From: Anadara kagoshimensis
Lineage: Eukaryota > Mollusca > Bivalvia > Arcoida > Arcidae
Reading direction: 5' to 3'
Assembly: GCA_021292105.1 (NCBI GenBank)
Contig: CM037875.1
Span: 60,384,408-60,448,407, forward strand
DNA length: 64,000 bases
Part shown: piece after piece, positions 60,123-64,000 of the stretch
How positions within the stretch are numbered: position 1 is the stretch's first letter
Layout: each line of letters opens with the position of its first letter
Notes under the pieces: generated by a model
The model's database searches: none
Seen by the model: the letters and a program-made list of their open reading frames with translations, nothing else
Told to the model about the DNA's origin: nothing
Position numbers and translations under genes: made by a program

Positions 60123-62458
60123 TCCTTTATTGATGATTCAGTAAGCTCTTCGTCTAATACAAGTTCCTCGTCATTTATGTCGGACACTTTTCTTCATTAC
60201 GATCATAGTAAATATTTTAGTATAGTACATCTAAATGTCCAAAGTATTAAGCATAAAATTCCTATTATACAGTGTGAATTAGGCGACTATAATATTTTAG
60301 CTTTTACTGAGAGTTGGTTACATGATGATACAGCAGATTCTGAAGTTCTACTTAGTGGTTTCTCACATCCGTTTAGATCTAAAGAACGACAGAACAGAGA
60401 AGGGGGTGGTGTTATTGTTTATGTGAAATGTTCTGTTACTGCAAAACGCAGAGAGGACTTAGAAATTAACGGAGTTGAATGTGTTTGGTTGGAAATAAAA
60501 ATAACTGGTAAATTATTTTATTAGGTACTTTTTATAGACCCCCGGACTCTAGCTCACAAGTCTGGGATAAAATTAATTATTCTATCGATTCAGCCTATAA
60601 TTGTAACTCTGATTATATATTTATCACAGGTGATTTTAATGATAACCAACTTACTGGTCGCAATACTAAGTCTGGTGAATTATGTTCTATTTTTAATTTA
60701 TCTCAAATTGTTAGAGAACCTACTTACTATACAGAGTATTCAACATCATTGTTAGATTTATTTATTGTTAATGATGAAAGCATTGCATACAAGTGTGAAG
60801 TTGGCGAATGTTTTTTTTTAATACAAATACTCGGTACCATTGTCCAGTATATGCCTTTTTTAACTTCCCAAAATTATCGCGTGATACTTTTAAAAGAAAA
60901 ATTTGGTTGTATGATAATGGTAATTATGATTTATTTAGAGAAAATTTAGGTAACACAAATTGGGCTAATATTATAAATAATGAAAATGTTGACGAAGCCA
61001 CCTCTCTTCTTACGTCAACTATAATTGACACTGCATCTATCAGCATTCCAAATAAAAATGTTACTTTTAGACCATCCGATGCACCTTGGATGAATAATCA
61101 AATAAGAAAATTAATACGGAAACGTAAACGTTTACATCGACGAGCTAAAAGAACTAACAGTCCCAATCACTGGTCTCAATTTAGAAAAATGAGAAACAAA
61201 TGTGTTAACTTGATAAATAAAACTAAAGACTATTATTATACAAAATTAATTGAAAAATTAAATAACGACTCTCTAAATATTAAACAATGGTGGAAGATTA
61301 GTAAAAATTTTATGTGCTGTTCTAGCAAATCTACTCCTCATTCCCTGTTATTCAACAATCAAATTTATAATGACCCGGATGATGTAACAAATATCTTTAA
61401 TGAATATTTTTCCTCTCAGTCTTACATTGACGATGATTCTGTATCTCTTCCAATGTCTACAGAACCTAATTATCCTCTCCTGGATAACATTACTCTCTTA
61501 GAAAGTGATGTCAGAGATATTCTTCTCTCATTGGATACTTCTAAAGCAGTTGGGCCTGATGGTATTCATCCTAGATTACTGAAAGAAGGTGCGGACAAAC
61601 TCAGTTCACCTCTCTGTTTATTTTTAATAAACTTTTAAATAACTCATCTTTTCCGTCATTATGGAAATTAGCAAATGTTGTTCCAGTACACAAGAAAGGA
61701 AAAACAGACGATGTTAGTAATTATCGCCCTATTTCATTGATTAGCATACTTGGGAAAGTCTTTGAAAGATGTGTCCTTAAATATCTTAACAACTATTTAC
61801 TACATAATCACATATTGACCCCTTTTCAATCTGGTTTTGTCCATGGCGATTCTACTATTAACCAACTTTCATACCTAACCAATCAAATATTTCAAGCCTT
61901 AGATGATGACAAAGAAGTCCGTGCAGTATTTTTAGATATTAGTAAGGCTTTTGATAGAGTCTGACACAAGGGCTTATTGCTTAAACTTAAAAGTATTGGT
62001 ATATCCGGTTCTGTACTTTCTTGGTTCTGTAGTTACTTATCAAATAGAAATCAAAGAGTTGTTATCAAAAATTCTTCTTCTAATTGGAAATCTATTTCTG
62101 CTGGTGTTCCCCAAGGTTCTATACTTGGTCCTTATCTATTTCTCATATACATAAATGACATTGTTAATAGTATCACGTGTAATATTAGACTCTTTGCCGA
62201 TGATACTTCCCTATATGTTATTGTTGAAGATCCAAGATCTGCCAGTATTTCTCTTACCCATAGTATTGATGCTATTTATTCATGGTCTCAAAGATGGTTA
62301 GTTGACTTTAATCCTAATAAAACAAAATGTATGACCTTTTCAAAAAGAAGAAATATCCAACATCCACCATTATATATGAATAATATTCTGCTCAAAGAAG
62401 TTTTCACTCACAAACATCTAGGGATAACCTTCTCATCTGATGGCTCTTGGTCTTCCCA

Positions 62459-62514
62459 CATAGACTCTATATTAGGTAAAGCTCGACATAGACTCTATAT
62501 TAGGTAAAGCTCGA
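62459..62514 (+). repeat. 28-bp tandem duplication inside the LINE
   Basis: CATAGACTCTATATTAGGTA + AAGCTCGA occurs twice (62459-62486 and 62487-62514). It is not a multiple of three, so it shifts the reverse transcriptase frame. Confidence 0.95.
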
Positions 62515-63705
62515 TCTCGACTTTCTTTACTGCGCCTTTTAAAATTCAAGTTAGATAGAAATACTTTACAAAAACTCTATTTTACATTGATCAGACCCAT
62601 TTTGGAATACGGAGATGTCCTTTGGGATAATACTACATTGTTTTATAGTAATTCGCTTGAAAAAATCAATTTGGAAGCAGCTCGCATTGTTACCGGTGCC
62701 ACACAACTAACTAGTACTTCACTTCTCTTAAAAGAATCAGGCTGGGAAACACTAAGTGACAGACGTAAAAAACACAAACTTATTCTATTTTATAAGATGC
62801 ATCACAATATGACCCCTGACTATCTTTCTAATTTAGTGCCCTCTCACAATTTTGAAACCCATTCACAACAGAATAATCTCGTACACATCTCTTCTAAAAC
62901 CAAACATTATTTCGACTCATTTCTACCCTCTGTTGTTAGAGATTGGAATGAAATTCCAGAGGAAATAAGAAACTCTTCTTTATATAGGTTCAAATCATAT
63001 CTAAACAGAAATAAGTTAAATATTCCAAAGTTTTTTGCCAAAGGCAGTCGATTGGGACAAATTCTTCACGCACGCCTAAGAATGAATTGTAGTTCGCTAA
63101 ATAGTCATCTGTCCCAGAAAATGATAATTGATTCCCCCAACTGTCTCTGTGGTAAAACTGAAACCACCAAACACTATATATTTGATTGCCCAAATTTTAA
63201 TCGACAAAAAACTGAACTATATAATTCCTTAAACCACCAAAATTGTAATTTAAATACTCTTTTGTACGGTAATCCAAACTTATCTGATGTTGAAAACACA
63301 GAAATTTTTTTAAAATTTCAAAAATTTATCATTGATACTAGAAGATTTAAATAAATTGATGTTATTTTTCAGAATTTATTTTTACAAGCAATTAGTAACA
63401 ATTTTAATTAATATTTATCATCTTTACAACAATTTAAAGATTTTTTTTCCATTCCATTTATGTTCTTTCATTACATAAGTGCATATCATTGCATTATTAT
63501 CTATATTGATTATTATCATCTACATTATTATTTATATTGATTATTATCTATTGTCGGTCTTACTATTTGTAATTTATTATTCTTGGAGACGGATTAATAT
63601 AATGGTATTTAACCATTGTTTCCGAATCCATATATATTTATAATTATGTATGTTATTGTATAACAATTTAGTGAATAAAATATTGTTTACACTAAAAAAT
63701 GCGCA

Positions 63706-64000
63706 CATGGGGTTGCGTTTAAATGTCCGCATGACTAGACACGTTTGGCGAGAATCAAATCACGACCGCGAAACTAAGTTTTACGTTTTAATTAGTGAAA
63801 CGCGATCGTGAAACCTAGTATATTGCACAGGAAACATAGTTTCTCGCAGTACAGTGGATTACTGACTTCTGTTCGAGAGTCACATTTACTAAGCCACCAA
63901 ATTCGCAAAAAATGCGATATACTGAGTTTTTGTTTCTCGTTCGTTTTATAGTGTTTCCCGGGAAGAAACCGAGTTTCTCGCACAAGAAACCAGAAGAGAA
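63706..64000. other. CpG-richer terminal segment with GTTTCTCG motifs
   Basis: No gene recognised. GTTTCTCG occurs three times (near 63839, 63933 and 63974) along with GCGAAAC / GTGAAAC words, and CG dinucleotides are denser than in the surrounding AT-rich DNA. Could be the start of another repeat or a promoter that continues outside the window. Confidence 0.35.

Larger units (their letters stand above)
59784..63354 (+). pseudogene. LINE endonuclease-reverse transcriptase frame, disrupted (copy 2)
   Basis: Order: N-terminal segment with a hydrophobic stretch (VLLFTIFIYMQLLL) and NPGP; APE endonuclease (FSIVHLNVQS, AFTESWL, then in a shifted frame GTFYRPPD and GDFND at 60629-60643); reverse transcriptase (KAVGPDGIHPRLLK, KKGKTDDVSNYRPISL, AGVPQGSILGP, FADD at 62193-62204); C-terminal CLCGKTETTKHYIFDC; stop at 63352-63354. 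Frameshifts near 60515, in the T-run at 60811-60820 and near 61625; TGA in place of a Trp codon at 61962-61964; a 28-bp tandem duplication at 62459-62514 causes the fourth shift. Inactive as read. Confidence 0.9.
59556..63693 (+). mobile_element. Near-full-length CR1/Jockey-type LINE with 2A-like motif
   Basis: Flanked by the 12-bp direct repeat AAAAAATGCGCA (59544-59555 and 63694-63705). About 4.1 kb: 5'UTR, a polyprotein frame beginning at about 59784 with a 2A-like motif, an APE-type endonuclease, a reverse transcriptase and a C-terminal zinc-like motif. The 3'UTR has a hairpin (AATGGTATTTAACCATT) and ends AATAAAATATTGTTTACACT, like copy 1. No separate ORF1 is recognised. Broken by four frameshifts and one stop. 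Confidence 0.9.

Overview
This is eukaryotic, AT-rich DNA: spliced genes, APE-type LINEs, SINE-like sequences, non-autonomous DNA transposons and satellite arrays. Several dispersed repeats look, from memory, like those of bivalve molluscs: elements that start AGCTCACCTGG and end in a GGCCCATGGGCC hairpin plus CTTGTT, a GACGGACGG...TATACCCCC repeat, and a GGAGGAAAC / GAAAACCA repeat. A bivalve or other lophotrochozoan is the best guess. I see no bacterial features, CRISPR arrays, or convincing tRNA or rRNA genes.

Layout. 1-20.9 kb is almost entirely tandem repeat, in five unrelated families with monomers of 35, 46, 48, 37 and about 172 bp. A 1,000-N scaffold gap lies at 7952-8951. The 172-bp satellite has higher-order periods of about 858 bp and 2,042 bp. 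It is interrupted once by a 1.7-kb Helentron-like element whose empty site can be read from neighbouring monomers. 21-37 kb holds no intact gene. It contains a MITE with a 5-bp target duplication, a 2-kb inverted-repeat element with other elements nested in it, an intronless F-box/WD40 pseudogene, foldback elements, a second Helentron-like copy, SINE-like sequence and several minisatellites.

37.0-48.3 kb carries the one gene I believe is intact: four plus-strand exons joined by phase-1 introns (the last a GC-AG intron) encoding 426 aa. I cannot assign it to a named family. It has a CxCxC cluster and residues arranged like a PD-(D/E)XK nuclease core. Intron 1 contains a 2.7-kb TA-flanked transposon. 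Intron 2 contains a 2.2-kb, 42-bp minisatellite that is open on both strands. Intron 3 contains a hAT-like MITE inside another repeat.

48.3-64 kb is again repeat-rich. It has two more Helentron-like copies and two CR1/Jockey-type LINEs with 13-bp and 12-bp target duplications. The first LINE is 5'-truncated. The second is nearly full length, carries a 2A-like NPGP motif before its endonuclease, and is broken by four frameshifts and one stop codon.

The genes do not form a pathway. The window is mainly a record of tandem amplification and nested insertion around one novel gene and one dead F-box gene.
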